The notes: generated by a model from the letters alone, not told the origin. A stretch of DNA of 64,000 nucleotides from DAOTWA01 sp963702935 (GCA_963702935.1 OY969772.1:3100001-3164000), one strand, 5' to 3'. Positions 39,222 through 50,414 are shown, numbered from the stretch's first letter. A program made the numbers and translations.

Positions 39222-41295
39222 ATGGCGCGTAGTCACCCGTTAGAACGGTACCGAAATATCGGCATCATCGCTCATATCGATGCCGGGAAGACCACCACTA
39301 CCGAGCGGATCTTGTTCTATACCGGCAAGACCTACCGGATTGGGTCGGTCGACGATGGTACCACTGTCACGGATTGGATGGTTCAAGAACGCGAGCGGGG
39401 GATTACGATCGTATCGGCCGCTGTTTCCGCTGAGTGGAAGGACTATCAAATCAATATCATCGATACGCCTGGGCATATCGACTTCACCGCCGAAGTGCAA
39501 CGCTCTTTGCGCGTGCTGGATGGGGGTGTGGTCGTCTTCGATGCCGTCCAGGGTGTCGAGCCGCAGAGCGAGACGGTATGGCGGCAAGCCGACCGTTATG
39601 CCGTGCCGCGTATCTGTTTCATCAACAAGATGGATCGGGTGGGGGCTTCTTACGAGCGTTCGGTGCAGTCCATCCGCGAACGGCTGGGGGCTAACCCCAT
39701 CCCAATGCAGCTCCCCATTGGCAGTGAAGCGGCCTTTAAAGGTGTGATCGATCTGCTGACCCAGCAAGCCGTCTATTTCGAAGACGACCTGGGTAAAGAA
39801 CCGCGCTTCGCCGAGGTACCGGAAGATTTGGCCCCTCAGATGACCGAGGCGCGCAATCACATGATCGAAAAGATCGTCGAGCTGGATGATGACCTGACCA
39901 TCAAGTACCTCGAAGGCGAGGAGATCCAGATCGACGAGCTGAAGGCAGCCTTGCGCAAGGCGGTGATCAACAACCAGGCCACCGCGGTGTTTTGCGGTAG
40001 CTCGTTGCGCAATAAAGGCGTCCAGCTCGTGCTGGATGCCGTCATCGATTATCTGCCTTCTCCTTTGGACGTGCAGGCGGTCAAAGGCATCAACCCGGTG
40101 GACGATTTGGAAGTGGAACGCAAAGCCGACGACAACGATCCGTTGAGCGCCCTGGTGTTCAAGATTGTCACCGACCCCTACGTGGGGCGCCTGGCTTATT
40201 TCCGCGTCTATTCGGGCGTGCTTTCAACCAGCACGACGGTTTACAACTCCACGAAGGGCAAACGCGAGCGCATCGGGCGCCTGATCCGCATGTACGCCGA
40301 CCGGCGCGAAGACATCACCGAAGTCATGGCCGGCGATATTGCCGCGGTGCTGGGATTGAAAGAAACCTTCACCGGCGATACCCTGTGCGACCCTTCCCAT
40401 CCCGTCATCTTGGAGACGATCTCGTTCCCGGAGCCGGTCATCTCGGTGGCCATCGAGCCGAAGACATTGGCCGACCAGGATCGCATGGGCGAAGCGCTGC
40501 GCAAGCTGTCGGAAGAAGATCCGACCTACCGCGTGCATTCCGACGAGAACACCGGCCAGACCATCATCTCGGGGATGGGCGAGCTGCACCTGGATATCAT
40601 GGTGGATCGTATGTTACGCGAGTTCCGCGTGCAGGCCAACGTGGGCCGTCCGCGCGTGGCTTACCGCGAGACGATCACCCGCGCGGTTCCCAAGCTGGAT
40701 TATCGCTACGTCAAGCAAACCGGCGGGCACGGCCAATACGGCCACGTGGTGCTCTCACTGGAGCCTGGCGAGCCCAGCAGCGGCATCGTCTTTGAAGACA
40801 AGATCAGCGGTGGGTCGATCCCGAAGGAATATATCCCGGCGGTAGAAAAAGGCGTGCGCGAGGCGACCGAAGCCGGCGCCCTGGCGGGGTATCCCATCAC
40901 GGACGTCAAGGTAAGCCTGATCGATGGTTCCTACCATGAAGTCGATTTCGAGCGACATGGCCTTCAAGATGGCCGGATTTTTTGGCTTCAAAGAGGGCGC
41001 GCAAAAAGGTGCGCCGGTCTTGCTGGAACCGATCATGAAGGTAGAAGTCGTCGTGCCCGAGGATTTCCTGGGCGACATTATGGGACAATTGAATGCCCGG
41101 CGCGGCATGATCCAGGGAATGGAAATGCGCCCTGGCAATGCCCAGGCGATACATGCTACGGTCCCTATGGCCGAGATGTTCGGCTACGCTACGGAGCTGC
41201 GCTCCGCCACCCAAGGCAGAGGCGTTTTCAGCATGGAGTTCGATCATTACGCTCCCGTGTCTGAAGCGATTGCACAAAAGGTCATCAATTCATAA
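39222..41295 (+). CDS. fusA: Elongation factor G, with apparent +1 frameshift
   Basis: EF-G, ~690 residues, drives ribosomal translocation. The G motifs are intact: IAHIDAGKTTTTERIL, RGITI, DTPGHIDF, NKMD. Domain IV is reached in frame (TGGHGQYGHVVLSLEP). The frame breaks near 40943; removing one T gives SYHEVDSSDMAFKMAGFFGF and the remainder to 41295 (DFLGDIMGQLNARRG, MAEMFGYATELRS). Loss of the C-terminal domains should be lethal for a single-copy gene, so a sequence error is likely unless another copy exists. Confidence 0.93.
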
Positions 41296-41337
41296 TAATA
41301 TCAGTTTGGGATACTTATCTTAGGAGACATCAAACCT

Positions 41338-42579
<1,242 letters not shown>

Positions 42580-42892
42580 AAGCTTATGACCACCGTGTCC
42601 TGGATCAATCCGCAAAGCGGATCGTGGAGACGGCCGAGCGCAGCGGGGCCCACGTGGTTGGCCCAGTGCCCCTGCCAACCAAGATCGAGCGCTTCACTGT
42701 TCGGCGCTCAACCTTTATCGATAAAGATTCTCACGAGCACTTCGAAATTCGCACTCACAATCGTCTGATTGACGTATTGGATCCGGACTCAAAAACCATC
42801 GACATGCTGATGCGGTTGAATCTGCCGGCTGGCGTGGACATTGAGATAAAAATCTAGGTTGTTTTCACCTGTTTCTTTTTGGGAATAGGTGG

Positions 42893-42930
42893 TACAATAG
42901 ACCGGTTTTCGGGTGGACAAAACCCGAAAA
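42893..42930 (+). promoter_or_regulatory. Candidate -10 box and leader hairpin before rplC
   Basis: TACAAT at 42893-42898 lacks a convincing -35. It is followed by TTTTCGGGT / ACCCGAAAA (42906-42914, 42922-42930). The 221-bp gap between rpsJ and rplC contains no gene; it could hold an L4-type autoregulatory leader. Confidence 0.4.
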
Positions 42931-43078
42931 GAGGCAATATAAGAGCTTTCCAGCGCGTGAACCCAAAAATCACTTGTGTCGCGGCAGAAAGCTGACTATG
43001 TTGCGTTCGGAGATGATGCAGCCCAGCCCAGGCTGACAGTCTCGTCAAGTTTTAACCTTACTTCAAGGAGAAAATTGA

Positions 43079-43708
43079 ATGTTGAAAGGGCTGATCGGCA
43101 AGAAAATCGGCATGACCCAGATTTTCGATGAGAGTGGTGCGGCTATCCCCGTGACGCTGATCGAAGCTGGGCCTTGCTATGTTACCCAGGTGCGTCTGCC
43201 CGAAAAAGAGGGGTATTCGGCAGTGCAATTGGGCTTTGGCGAAGTTAAGCCTAAACGCCTGGCAGGTGGCGAGTTAGGACATCTCAAGCGCAACAACCTG
43301 CCTCCCCTACGTTTCCTGCGTGAGTTCCGTGCAAAAGAGCCGGGTGTAAAAGAAGGCGAACAGGTGACTGTTGGCCAGTTTGCCGTTGGCGAGCACGTGG
43401 ATATTGTCGGGACCAGCAAAGGGAAAGGTTTCGCGGGTGGTGTGAAGCGCTATCACTTCAAAGGTGGCCCGAAGACGCATGGTCAGTCGGACCGGCTGCG
43501 CGCGCCCGGCTCCCGCAGCTCCACCACGACCCCTGGTCGGGTTTATAAAGGCTCGCGCGGCCCCGGTCACATGGGCGATGACAGGGTGACGGCGCAGAAC
43601 TTGAAGGTCGTGCTGGTGGACCAGGAACGCAATCTATTGGGCGTTCGCGGCGCAGTACCTGGCTCCAGGGGTGGCCTGGTTATGATCAAGGAGGCACGAA
43701 AACAGTAA
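43079..43708 (+). CDS. rplC: 50S ribosomal protein L3
   Basis: A 209-residue L3 (MLKGLIGKKIGMTQIFDE, GTSKGKGFAGGVKRYHFKGG, GSIGSRSSTTTPGRVYKG-like APGSRSSTTTPGRV). The GQSDRLRAPGS region replaces the usual GNHxxRxPGS. It binds early in 50S assembly near the peptidyl-transferase centre. An AAGGAG precedes the ATG. Confidence 0.97.
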   Translation: MLKGLIGKKIGMTQIFDESGAAIPVTLIEAGPCYVTQVRLPEKEGYSAVQLGFGEVKPKRLAGGELGHLKRNNLPPLRFLREFRAKEPGVKEGEQVTVGQFAVGEHVDIVGTSKGKGFAGGVKRYHFKGGPKTHGQSDRLRAPGSRSSTTTPGRVYKGSRGPGHMGDDRVTAQNLKVVLVDQERNLLGVRGAVPGSRGGLVMIKEARKQ

Positions 43709-43756
43709 GAGGAGATTCCTCTGGCTGGTTTCTTGCGCGAATGGAGCGAAGTGACT

Positions 43757-44386
43757 ATGGAAGTTGACGTCTTCAATATAGCTGGTGAGAAGGTCAGCAA
43801 GGTGGATTTGCCTGCGATGATCTTCGAAGCCCCAATTAATGTTGATTTGATGCACCAGGCCTACGTTCGCCAGATGGCCAATGCTCGCCTGGGGACGCAT
43901 GATACCAAGGGCCGCAGCGAAGTGGCGGGCGGCGGACGCAAGCCGTGGCGCCAGAAGGGCACGGGCCGCGCACGCCAGGGGTCTACCCGCGCCGTGCAGT
44001 GGAAGGGCGGTGGGAAGGTGCACACACCGCACCCCCGCTCTTATTTCCAGCGCATGCCCCGCCAGATGCGCCGGGCCGCCTTGCGCTCAGCGCTTTCGGT
44101 CAAGGCCAGCGAAGCCGGGATCGTGATGGTCGACGATCTGACCCTGGCGGAAGCCAAGACGCGCCTGATGGCCAAGGTATTAGACGCCCTGGTCGGCGAT
44201 GCGAGCGCCCTGATCCTCATTCCGGAAAAGAACACGGCTTATGAGGGCGTGGTACGCTCGGCGAACAACCTGCCGGACACGAAAACGCTGATGGCCGGTT
44301 ATCTCAACATCCGCGACTTGTTGGGCTACGACAAGCTGATCATGCCTGTGGCGGCGCTCGACGTTCTGGCCGCCAATCTGGCATAG
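43757..44386 (+). CDS. rplD: 50S ribosomal protein L4
   Basis: About 209 residues from the ATG at 43757 (MEVDVFNIAGEKVSKVDL); a TTG 24 nt upstream is possible. The rRNA-binding loop GGGRKPWRQKGTGRARQGS is intact, as is HTPHPRSYFQRMPRQMRR, which shapes the exit tunnel. In many bacteria L4 also represses its operon. Confidence 0.97.
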   Translation: MEVDVFNIAGEKVSKVDLPAMIFEAPINVDLMHQAYVRQMANARLGTHDTKGRSEVAGGGRKPWRQKGTGRARQGSTRAVQWKGGGKVHTPHPRSYFQRMPRQMRRAALRSALSVKASEAGIVMVDDLTLAEAKTRLMAKVLDALVGDASALILIPEKNTAYEGVVRSANNLPDTKTLMAGYLNIRDLLGYDKLIMPVAALDVLAANLA

Positions 44387-44398
44387 GTAGGAGGAGAC

Positions 44399-44701
44399 AT
44401 GACAACCATTTACGATGTTCTCCGCCGCCCGGTGGTTACTGAAAAATCGAACTATCAGGCAAGCAAGCTACATCAATATGTGTTTCTGGTGGCCAGTGAC
44501 GCCAACAGAACCTCGATCAAAGATGCGGTGGAAACCTTGTTCGATGTGACCGTGTTGCGGGTCAACGTGCTCAACGTGCCCGCCAAGCGAACGCGCCGGG
44601 CGCGCAGCCGCAGGCTGATGGTGCGCAACAGCGGATACAAGAAGGCTGTTGTCACCCTGGCGCCTGACGATAGAATTCCGATCTTTGAAGGGGTAGAGTA
44701 A
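44399..44701 (+). CDS. rplW: 50S ribosomal protein L23
   Basis: A 100-residue L23 (MTTIYDVLRRPVVTEKS, VFLVASDANRTSIKDAVE) located at the tunnel exit, where signal recognition particle and trigger factor dock. GGAGG precedes the start; its stop overlaps the rplB start by one base. Confidence 0.97.
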   Translation: MTTIYDVLRRPVVTEKSNYQASKLHQYVFLVASDANRTSIKDAVETLFDVTVLRVNVLNVPAKRTRRARSRRLMVRNSGYKKAVVTLAPDDRIPIFEGVE

Positions 44702-45537
44702 TGGCCGTCAAGATTTATAAACCGGTGACCCCCGGTCTGCGTGGCATGACCGGTTATACCTTTGAAGAGATTACCAAGAAAAAACCGGAGCGTTCGCTGC
44801 TGGTTCCCCCGCGCAAGTGGGGCGGGCGAAACACTTACGGACGCGTGACCGTGCGCCATCGCGGCGGCGGGAATAACCGCTACATCCGCGTGGTAGATTT
44901 CAAGCGGAACAAGCTGGAAGTCCCCGCGCGAGTGGCGGCGATCGAGTACGACCCGAACCGCACCGCTCGATTGGCTCTGCTGTTTTATGCAGACGGCGAG
45001 AAGCGCTATATCATTGCCCCCCTGGGACTGCGCGTAGGCGATACGGTCGTGACCGGCAGCCAGGCGGAGATCCGCGCGGGGAACTGCCTGCCCATTGCCA
45101 ACATCCCGGTGGGCACCCTGGTGCACAACATCGAGCTGAAAGAGGGCAAGGGCGGCCAATTGGTCCGCTCGGCGGGCGGCGCAGCGCAACTGCTGGCCAA
45201 AGAGGGCGATTACGCCCAGATCCGTCTGCCTTCAGGGGAAGTGCGCCTGGTGCGCCAGACTTGCTTCGCCACCATTGGGCAGGTCGGCAACCTCGACCAC
45301 AGTAACGTGAAGCTGGGCAAGGCCGGCCGCAAGCGCCACCTGGGCATCCGCCCGACGGTGCGTGGCTCGGCGATGTCGCCGCGCGACCACCCGCATGGCG
45401 GTGGTGAAGGCCGCCAGCCGATTGGTATGCCGGGGCCGAAATCCCCGTGGGGCAAACCGACCCTGGGATATAAGACCCGCCGCAACAAGCGCACCGACCA
45501 GTACATCGTGCGCCGCCGCAATAAAGATAACCGGTAA
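44701..45537 (+). CDS. rplB: 50S ribosomal protein L2
   Basis: A 278-residue L2, normal length. The conserved core RHRGGGNNRYIRVVDFKRNK and the peptidyl-transferase-associated SAMSPRDHPHGGGEGRQPIG-like AMSPRDHPHGGGEGR are present, with the essential His in HPHGGG. Confidence 0.98.
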   Translation: MAVKIYKPVTPGLRGMTGYTFEEITKKKPERSLLVPPRKWGGRNTYGRVTVRHRGGGNNRYIRVVDFKRNKLEVPARVAAIEYDPNRTARLALLFYADGEKRYIIAPLGLRVGDTVVTGSQAEIRAGNCLPIANIPVGTLVHNIELKEGKGGQLVRSAGGAAQLLAKEGDYAQIRLPSGEVRLVRQTCFATIGQVGNLDHSNVKLGKAGRKRHLGIRPTVRGSAMSPRDHPHGGGEGRQPIGMPGPKSPWGKPTLGYKTRRNKRTDQYIVRRRNKDNR

Positions 45538-45576
45538 GCGACAAAGGTTTGAAAAGCGAGAAAGAAGGACGAGAAT

Positions 45577-45861
45577 ATGTCACGATCGCTGAAAAAGGGC
45601 CCTTTCATCGAGCCCAAATTACTACAAAAAATTGAAGCCATGAACACGCGTGGGGAAAAGAAAGTCCTCCGCACCTGGAGCCGGGACAGCACGATCTTCC
45701 CCCAAATGGTCGGGCATACAATTGCCGTCCACGACGGACGCCGCCACGTACCGATCTACATCACCGAGAACATGGTCGGCCACCGGCTGGGCGAGTTTGC
45801 CCCTACCCGGCACTTCCGCGGGCACGTGGCAGAGAAATCTTCATCTGCGCGAGGGAAATGA
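45577..45861 (+). CDS. rpsS: 30S ribosomal protein S19
   Basis: A 94-residue S19 (MSRSLKKGPFIEPKLLQKI, TWSRDSTIFPQMVGHTIAVH, GEFAPTRHFRGHV), complete and of normal length. Confidence 0.98.
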   Translation: MSRSLKKGPFIEPKLLQKIEAMNTRGEKKVLRTWSRDSTIFPQMVGHTIAVHDGRRHVPIYITENMVGHRLGEFAPTRHFRGHVAEKSSSARGK

Positions 45862-45864
45862 GCC

Positions 45865-46206
45865 ATGGCAACGGATATTCACGCACAATTGCGATTTGTG
45901 TCTGTCTCAGCGCAAAAGGCTCGCCTGGTAGTAAATATGGTGCGCGGCAAGAGCGCAGTCGAGGCGCAAAACCTTTTGAAGTTCATGCCGCAGGGAGCCG
46001 CCCGCCAGGTTGCCAAGGTGCTGAATTCGGCAGTTGCGAATGCTGAGGAAAATTTCGGCGTCAGCCGGGACGATCTTTACATCTACCGCATCACCGCCGA
46101 TGAAGCGCCCACGCGCAAGTGGCGCCGTTTTGGGGCGCGCGGTCGTTTCAAACCGTTACTGCGCCGTTCCTCGCACCTCACGGTCGTTCTCCGCGAGCGC
46201 GAGTAA
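45865..46206 (+). CDS. rplV: 50S ribosomal protein L22
   Basis: A 113-residue L22 (LRFVSVSAQKARLVVNMVRG, YRITADEAPTRKWRRFGARG). The beta-hairpin that lines the exit tunnel and modulates macrolide binding is intact. Three bases separate it from rpsS. Confidence 0.98.
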   Translation: MATDIHAQLRFVSVSAQKARLVVNMVRGKSAVEAQNLLKFMPQGAARQVAKVLNSAVANAEENFGVSRDDLYIYRITADEAPTRKWRRFGARGRFKPLLRRSSHLTVVLRERE

Positions 46207-46273
46207 AGCCAGGGCCAGCCGGTAGAGAACACGCAAGGGTTTTGATCAGCAAGAGAGGACACCAGGAGATATT

Positions 46274-46951
46274 ATGGGTCGTAAAGTTCATCCGATTGGA
46301 TTTCGTCTCAATATTAACCAGCCGTGGCAGGGTCGCTGGTACGCTGAGGGAAAAGAGTATACCCAGCAGCTACACCAAGATTTTGCAATCAGGGAGATGA
46401 TTCATCGCGAATCCGGTAGAGCGGGTGTGTCACGGGTGGAAGTGGAACGTTTCCCCGGTAAGGTGAAGGTCGTCGTACACACTGCCAAGCCCGGCATCTT
46501 GATCGGGCGCAAGGGTGAGAGCGTGAAGATTGTGCGCCAGAACCTGGAAGCGCTGACGGGCAAGAAGATCGATCTGGAGATCAAAGAGATCAAGGCGCCC
46601 GACACCGACGCTTATCTGGTTGCCACCAACATCGCCGGCCAGCTCGAGCGGCGCGTGAGCTACCGCCGGGCGATGAAGCGCGCCCTGCAGCAGGCCATGC
46701 GCCAGGGAGCCCAGGGGATCAAGATAGAAGTCGCCGGACGCCTGAGCGGCGCCGAAATGGCGCGCAGCGTGTGGCTGCGTGAAGGGCGCGTTCCGCTGCA
46801 AACTCTGCGGGCCGACATGGACTTTGCCCGGGCAGAAGCGCTCACGACTTACGGACGCATCGGCGTGAAGGTGTGGGTCTACAAAGGCGAAGTTCTCGAG
46901 CAGGTGGAAGAAAAGGTCGAGACCACCGAAGGCGTTTACGTCAGTGAATAA
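46274..46951 (+). CDS. rpsC: 30S ribosomal protein S3
   Basis: A 225-residue S3 (MGRKVHPIGFRLNINQPWQG). The KH domain GILIGRKGESVKIVRQ is complete and the C-terminal domain contains GRLSGAEMARS. It binds at the mRNA entry of the 30S. GGAG lies shortly before the ATG. Confidence 0.98.
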   Translation: MGRKVHPIGFRLNINQPWQGRWYAEGKEYTQQLHQDFAIREMIHRESGRAGVSRVEVERFPGKVKVVVHTAKPGILIGRKGESVKIVRQNLEALTGKKIDLEIKEIKAPDTDAYLVATNIAGQLERRVSYRRAMKRALQQAMRQGAQGIKIEVAGRLSGAEMARSVWLREGRVPLQTLRADMDFARAEALTTYGRIGVKVWVYKGEVLEQVEEKVETTEGVYVSE

Positions 46952-46997
46952 TCTTTCGCGCGGGTAAACGCCCGGCGGAAAAGAAGAGGTTGCTATT

Positions 46998-47429
46998 ATG
47001 TTGATGCCAAAGCGTGTGAAATGGCGCAAGCAAATGCGCGGCCGCATGAAAGGGAAAGCTCTGCGAGGCGCGGAGATCTCTTTTGGAGAATTTGGCTTGC
47101 AGGCCCTGGAACCCGGATGGGTGACTGCACGACAAATCGAGGCCGCCCGCCGGACGATCGTCCGTGGGATGAAGCGCCGTGGAAAGATCTGGATCCGCAT
47201 CTTTCCGGATAAACCTTATACCCAGCGCCCGCCTGAAACCCGCATGGGCAAGGGCAAAGGGAACGTGGAGTATTGGGTGGCCGTGGTCAAGCCGGGGCGG
47301 ATTATGTTCGAGGTCGGCGGCTTGCCGGCCGAGATAGCCCTGGAAGCTTTGCACCAGGCTTCCTACAAGTTTTCCATCAAGACCAAGGTCGTGGCAGCCC
47401 GCCATGAGGGCGCAGGAGAGCAATCATGA
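46998..47429 (+). CDS. rplP: 50S ribosomal protein L16
   Basis: A 143-residue L16 (MLMPKRVKWRKQMRGRMKGK) with GKGKGNVEYWVAVVKPGRIMFE. It helps position tRNAs at the A-site. The stop overlaps rpmC by 4 nt (ATGA). Confidence 0.98.
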   Translation: MLMPKRVKWRKQMRGRMKGKALRGAEISFGEFGLQALEPGWVTARQIEAARRTIVRGMKRRGKIWIRIFPDKPYTQRPPETRMGKGKGNVEYWVAVVKPGRIMFEVGGLPAEIALEALHQASYKFSIKTKVVAARHEGAGEQS

Positions 47430-47635
47430 AGACCGCAGAAATTCGTCTCCTGTCCGTGGATGAAATCAAAGCCAGGCTGTCAGATGCCCAGAATGAGCTG
47501 ATGAACTTGAGATTTCAGGTTGTCACCGGCCAACTAACCGATACCAGCCGGTTAAAGATCACCCGCCGGGAAGTGGCCCGTCTGGAGACCCTTCTGCGTG
47601 AGAAGACCCTGGCGGCAGAGAGAGGTGAAGCATGA
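47426..47635 (+). CDS. rpmC: 50S ribosomal protein L29
   Basis: A 69-residue, mostly helical L29 (LSDAQNELMNLRFQVVTGQL, RLKITRREVARLETLLRE). It overlaps both neighbours by ATGA junctions, so translation is coupled through this stretch. Confidence 0.97.
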   Translation: MKTAEIRLLSVDEIKARLSDAQNELMNLRFQVVTGQLTDTSRLKITRREVARLETLLREKTLAAERGEA

Positions 47636-47907
47636 ACAAACGCCGTCGACTGACTGGTGTCGTAACCAGCAATAAAATGACGAACACGGTGGTAGTCGAG
47701 ATTACCCGCACTTATCTGCACCCTCTGTATAAGAAGGTGGTGCATTCCTCCAAGCGCATGAAAGCCCACGATGAATTGGGCTGTGTCATTGGGGATAAAG
47801 TGCAGATCGTCGAGAGTCAGCCCATCTCACGGGACGTGACCTGGGTGGTGGAAACGATCGTGAAGCGCGAAAGTCGTACGGAAGACGCGGGCGTGGTAGG
47901 AGAGTAA
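47632..47907 (+). CDS. rpsQ: 30S ribosomal protein S17
   Basis: A 91-residue S17 (RRRLTGVVTSNKMTNTVVVE, HPLYKKVVHSSKRMKAHDE), an OB-fold primary 16S rRNA binder. Complete. Confidence 0.97.
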   Translation: MNKRRRLTGVVTSNKMTNTVVVEITRTYLHPLYKKVVHSSKRMKAHDELGCVIGDKVQIVESQPISRDVTWVVETIVKRESRTEDAGVVGE

Positions 47908-47910
47908 GCC

Positions 47911-48283
47911 ATGATACAGCATGAGACCCGTATGACAGTTGCCGACAACACCGGCGCGCGTGAGTTACTGGTGATCCACGTGATGGGGGGCTCAACCCGC
48001 CAGCTATGGTCGCGTGGGAGACGTTGTGGTCGCCACGGTCAAATCGGCTGCACCGCAAGGATCGGTCAAAAAGAGCGACGTGGTAAAGGCCGTGATCGTG
48101 CGCTGCGCCAAGGAATGGCGCCGTGAAGACGGATCCACCATTCGCTTTGACGACAATGCGGCGGTCATCCTGGATACCGATGGCCAGAACCCTAAAGGCA
48201 CCCGCATTTTTGGCCCGGTGGCCCGCGAACTGCGTGAAAAAGGTTTTATGAAAATCGTCTCTCTGGCTCCAGAAGTAATCTGA
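47911..48283 (+). CDS. rplN: 50S ribosomal protein L14, with apparent +1 frameshift
   Basis: The first 32 residues (MIQHETRMTVADNTGAREL ... VMGGSTR) are in one frame and the rest (YGRVGDVVVATVKSAAPQG ... REKGFMKIVSLAPEVI) is one base later. Deleting an A near 48004 gives the expected GGSTRRYGRVGDV junction of L14. The rejoined protein is ~123 residues, the normal length. As L14 is essential, an error in the sequence is more likely than loss. Confidence 0.93.
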
Positions 48284-48308
48284 GAGCGGATGAGTCAGGA
48301 GTGAGGCC

Positions 48309-48641
48309 ATGAAAGTCAAAATTCGCAAAGGCGATATGGTTGAGTTAATCAGCGGCCGGTTGGAAGAAAAAGGGCAGCGCGGCGAGGTGATCAAAGTGGA
48401 CCCGGACAACAATCGGGCGGTGGTGCAAGGCATCAATATGCATACCAAGCACCAGCGGCAGGTGCAGTCTCAGGGGAGGACGCTTTCTCCCGGCAAGATG
48501 CGCTTCGAGACTCCGGTGGATATCTCGAACCTGATGCTGGTTTGCCCCAAATGCAACAAAGCCACCCGCGTTGGGTTACAGCGCGAAGAGGATAAAGTGC
48601 AACGCGTCTGCAAACACTGCAAAGCGCTGATCGACGAATAG
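48309..48641 (+). CDS. rplX: 50S ribosomal protein L24
   Basis: A 110-residue L24 with the KOW motif (KIRKGDMVELISGRLEEKGQ) and the C-terminal zinc-ribbon-like extension CPKCNK...CKHCKALI common in many phyla. It starts 50S assembly. Confidence 0.97.
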   Translation: MKVKIRKGDMVELISGRLEEKGQRGEVIKVDPDNNRAVVQGINMHTKHQRQVQSQGRTLSPGKMRFETPVDISNLMLVCPKCNKATRVGLQREEDKVQRVCKHCKALIDE

Positions 48642-48660
48642 TCCGCCTTGGAGCTAGAAC

Positions 48661-49208
48661 ATGAATAGGTTGAGAGAATTGTACACGAATGAGTGGAGCC
48701 CGGCATTGCAAAAGGAGCTTAACCTGAGCAATGTGATGGAGGTGCCGCGGATTAGCAAGGTGGTGGTCAACATCGGGATGGGCGAAGCGATGGATAACCC
48801 CAAAGCGCTGGATGCTGCAACGGCAGATATGACCTTGATCACCGGGCAGAAACCGGTGGTAACCAAGGCGCGCAAGAGCATCGCCAACTTCAAGCTGCGC
48901 GAAGGCCGCATCATCGGGGTCAAAGTTACCCTGCGCGGCGAGAAGATGTGGTCCTTCCTGGACCGCTTGATCAATATCGTGCTGCCCAGAGTGCGCGACT
49001 TCCGGGGCGTGCCGGCCGAATTCGTTCGATGGGCGTGGCAACTTCACCCTGGGACTGCGGGAGCAGTTGATCTTCCCCGAGATCGAATATGACAAGATCG
49101 ACAAGATCCGGGGCATGGAGATCACCGATCGTCACTACCGCTCGGACAGATGAGCAGGCGTTCAAGCTGTTGCAGAAGTTTGGGATGCCTTTCAGGAAGG
49201 GATCGTAA
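48661..49208 (+). CDS. rplE: 50S ribosomal protein L5, with two apparent +1 frameshifts
   Basis: The first frame (MNRLRELYTNEWSPALQKEL, GQKPVVTKARKSIANFKLRE) ends around RVRDFRGVPAE. Deleting one T near 49021 continues as SFDGRGNFTLGLREQLIFPE and EYDKIDKIRGMEIT; deleting one G near 49108 continues as IVTTARTDEQAFKLLQKFG to the TAA at 49206-49208. The rebuilt ~181-residue protein is a standard L5, which contacts 5S rRNA. Two lesions of the same kind in one essential gene point to sequencing or assembly errors. Confidence 0.92.
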
Positions 49209-49209
49209 T

Positions 49210-49392
49210 ATGGCAAAAAAGTGTATGCAGTATCGTGAAGCCCGGCGAAAATACCCCATTCAGGTACGGAACCGCTGCCAGCGCTGCGGTCGGCCCCACG
49301 GCTATATGCGCCGCTTTGGCCTGTGCCGCATCTGTTTCCGCGAGTACGCCCTGGACGGTAAGATTCCCGGCGTCGTGAAGTCATCCTGGTAG
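49210..49392 (+). CDS. rpsN: 30S ribosomal protein S14, zinc-binding short type
   Basis: A 60-residue S14 from the ATG at 49210, directly after the rplE stop. Four cysteines (CQRCGRPHGYMRRFGLCRIC) bind zinc, as in the type Z form. Confidence 0.95.
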   Translation: MAKKCMQYREARRKYPIQVRNRCQRCGRPHGYMRRFGLCRICFREYALDGKIPGVVKSSW

Positions 49393-49411
49393 CCGGCCTG
49401 GAGGTGGTTAG

Positions 49412-49825
49412 ATGAGTGTTGTTGATCCGATTGCTGATATGTTGACCCGTCTTCGCAATGGCGTGATGGTCGGCCAGCCCGTGGTAGCCATGCCGAGCTC
49501 AAAGATCAAAGCCGAGATTGCGAAGATCCTGAAAGAAGAAGGGTACATCGACGGCTACGAAGTCGTGGATGGCGCTCAACCGGTGCAGCCGGTGTTGCGC
49601 GTACGCCTCAAGTACGTCGGCGAGCGCCGCCAGCGCGAAGCCGTCATCACCGGCCTGGAGCGGATTAGCCGTCCTGGCCGCCGCATCTACACCCGCAAAC
49701 AGGATATTCCCTGGGTGCTCTCAGGCATAGGGATTGCGATCCTGTCCACCCCCAAAGGTGTCATGACCGGGCAGCGCGCCCGCCAGTTGGGCGTCGGCGG
49801 CGAAATCTTGTGTAAAGTCTGGTAA
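49412..49825 (+). CDS. rpsH: 30S ribosomal protein S8
   Basis: A 137-residue S8 (MSVVDPIADMLTRLRNGVMV, TGLERISRPGRRIYTR, ILSTPKGVMTGQRARQLGVG, GEILCKVW). GGAGGTGG stands before the ATG. S8 is the usual translational repressor of the spc operon. Confidence 0.97.
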   Translation: MSVVDPIADMLTRLRNGVMVGQPVVAMPSSKIKAEIAKILKEEGYIDGYEVVDGAQPVQPVLRVRLKYVGERRQREAVITGLERISRPGRRIYTRKQDIPWVLSGIGIAILSTPKGVMTGQRARQLGVGGEILCKVW

Positions 49826-49855
49826 GCCTTTGCGGAGTGAAGGAGGTATTGAAAA

Positions 49856-50404
49856 GTGTCTCGAATTGGTCGTATGCCAGTAGTTGTTCCGCAAGGCGTC
49901 CAGGTAGAACTCAACGGTTCCTACGTGCGCGTCAAAGGCCCGAAGGGCGTGATGGAGCGCACCTTTTCTCCCCGCATCTCCATTGCGATGGAGGAAGGGG
50001 CTGTGGTAGTCAAGCGCAGCTCTGACGAAGCTACCTACCGGGCTTTGCATGGCACAACTCGTGCTGTTATTAATAATATGATTACCGGGGTGAGCAGTGG
50101 GTTCGTCAAGACCCTCGAAATCGACGGTGTGGGTTACCGCGCCGAGATGAACGGGACGAACCTGGTGTTGTACGTAGGTTATTCGCACCCCGTCGTCGTC
50201 GAGCCTCCGGAAGGGATCGCCTTCGAGGTAGATACCAAGACGCGGCAGGTCAAAGTAATGGGCCACGACAAAGAGCAGGTTGGCCAGATATCGGCGAATA
50301 TTCGCGAAATCCGGCCCCCCGAGCCCTACAAGGGCAAGGGGATCCATTACCTGGGCGAGAAGATCCGCCGCAAAGCTGGTAAATCTGGCAAGGCAAAGAA
50401 GTAG
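49856..50404 (+). CDS. rplF: 50S ribosomal protein L6
   Basis: A 182-residue L6 starting at GTG with AAGGAGG upstream (SRIGRMPVVVPQGVQVELNG). Both repeats and the C-terminal signature PPEPYKGKGIHYLGEKIRRK are present. Confidence 0.97.
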   Translation: MSRIGRMPVVVPQGVQVELNGSYVRVKGPKGVMERTFSPRISIAMEEGAVVVKRSSDEATYRALHGTTRAVINNMITGVSSGFVKTLEIDGVGYRAEMNGTNLVLYVGYSHPVVVEPPEGIAFEVDTKTRQVKVMGHDKEQVGQISANIREIRPPEPYKGKGIHYLGEKIRRKAGKSGKAKK

Positions 50405-50414
50405 GGTTATGCGT

